NCBI GenBank assembly: GCA_937901105.1
Contig: CALCHD010000248.1
Coordinates: 1 to 6,832, forward strand
Length of the DNA stretch: 6,832 nt
DNA from: an uncultured Bacteroidales bacterium
GTDB taxonomy: Bacteria; Bacteroidota; Bacteroidia; Bacteroidales; UBA932
Direction: 5' to 3'
Part shown: positions 6,405-6,832 of the stretch, in pieces
How positions within the stretch are numbered: the first letter of the stretch is position 1
How the letters are laid out: each line of letters begins with the position of its first letter
Program-made: the position numbers and the translations under genes
The notes under the pieces: generated by a model
Database searches by the model: none
What the model saw: only the letters and a program-made list of their open reading frames with translations
Told to the model about the DNA's origin: nothing

Positions 6405-6832
6405 AATTTACAGAAGAACGTTTTCAGAAGTAGTAAAGTTTCAACTTATAGTTGATTCCATCATAATGATATTTTCAATTTGGGTTATCTGTAAGTACAT
6501 TATCTTTTCTGGGACATTGGTTGATTATGCTGCCTGGATTGCATTAGGAATCATATCTCCTGGTATATTAGCTGTGTGGTATTCAATTTTAGGCAAGTAC
6601 TTCTATATTGTATTGCATGACGACAGAATTGTTGTACAAAACTATTTTCTCCCATTTTTTAGGATAAACAGAAGTTACAAGGAAATAAGCAAGGTGAGGT
6701 TCTGGATGCCTACCCCTAGTTTATGGGGAGTAGAATCAATAGAGATAGCAAAGATTGGCAGAAAACGAGGTGGACTATTTCTGGGTATTTCTATGACAGA
6801 TCCAAAAGATTATCCCGATATTGTTTCCGCAT
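6397..6832 (+). CDS. Two-helix membrane protein with PH-like domain, function unknown, 3' end outside window
   Basis: The frame is open from ATG 6397 to the window edge, 145 codons seen. It overlaps the GNAT stop by 8 nt (ATGGCTAA) and has a GGAGG ribosome site, so it is probably translationally coupled. MAKIYRRTFSE is followed by two hydrophobic segments, about residues 17-37 and 45-65, split by a short loop. The basic N-terminus suggests that both ends are cytosolic. Residues 68 onward (YIVLHDDRIVVQNY, then SYKEISKVRFW, GLFLGISMTDPKDYPDIV) have the alternating strand pattern and the closing DPKDYPDI motif of small bacterial PH-like membrane proteins. I infer a bacterial PH-type fold from this, not from a search. 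By hand count, 6421-6832 is about 35% G+C, against roughly 50% in samples of the peptidase gene. That could reflect its membrane nature, relaxed codon use or a foreign origin. Function is not known. Confidence 0.82.
   Translation, partial: MAKIYRRTFSEVVKFQLIVDSIIMIFSIWVICKYIIFSGTLVDYAAWIALGIISPGILAVWYSILGKYFYIVLHDDRIVVQNYFLPFFRINRSYKEISKVRFWMPTPSLWGVESIEIAKIGRKRGGLFLGISMTDPKDYPDIVSA

Overview
The window looks like chromosomal DNA from a member of the Bacteroidota, most likely order Bacteroidales. Two things show this directly. There is a SusC/SusD outer-membrane pair, a hallmark of the phylum. Two intergenic promoter elements match the Bacteroidota sigma-ABfr -7 consensus TAnnTTTG exactly, and most start codons lack a Shine-Dalgarno sequence. 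All genes lie on the + strand. Genus or species cannot be assigned from this sequence alone.

Layout. Positions 1-2657 hold the 3' part of a SusC/RagA-type TonB-dependent transporter, cut by the window edge in its plug domain. Positions 2670-4352 hold its SusD/RagB-type surface lipoprotein, complete, 12 nt downstream and surely co-transcribed. After a 47-nt gap with its own -7 promoter element comes a complete M24B metallopeptidase (4400-5791) of the Xaa-Pro aminopeptidase/prolidase family. Its active-site spacing and one arginine point to the prolidase (Xaa-Pro dipeptidase) branch. An intrinsic terminator (5811-5841) closes that unit, and a second strong hairpin (5847-5875) follows it. A further -7 element then sits immediately before a GNAT acetyltransferase gene (5898-6404), so close that the mRNA is probably leaderless or nearly so. 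The GNAT gene overlaps by 8 nt an AT-rich gene (from 6397, running off the window) for a two-helix membrane protein with a PH-like cytosolic part. That last start codon has an unusually good GGAGG Shine-Dalgarno.

How the genes may work together. SusC and SusD form a lidded outer-membrane importer for an oligomeric nutrient. No carbohydrate-active enzyme is visible beside them, so the substrate is open. The neighbouring proline-specific peptidase allows, but does not prove, a link to peptide use, as in the RagAB peptide importer of Porphyromonas. The GNAT gene and membrane protein form a separate transcription unit.

The most unusual feature is a 27-nt near-palindrome that occurs twice within about 230 nt. 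One copy is the intergenic hairpin upstream of the GNAT gene. The other, 23 of 27 bases identical and in a different reading frame, lies inside the GNAT coding sequence. I found no mobile element, CRISPR array, tRNA or rRNA, and nothing that I would call an undescribed defence or biosynthetic system.
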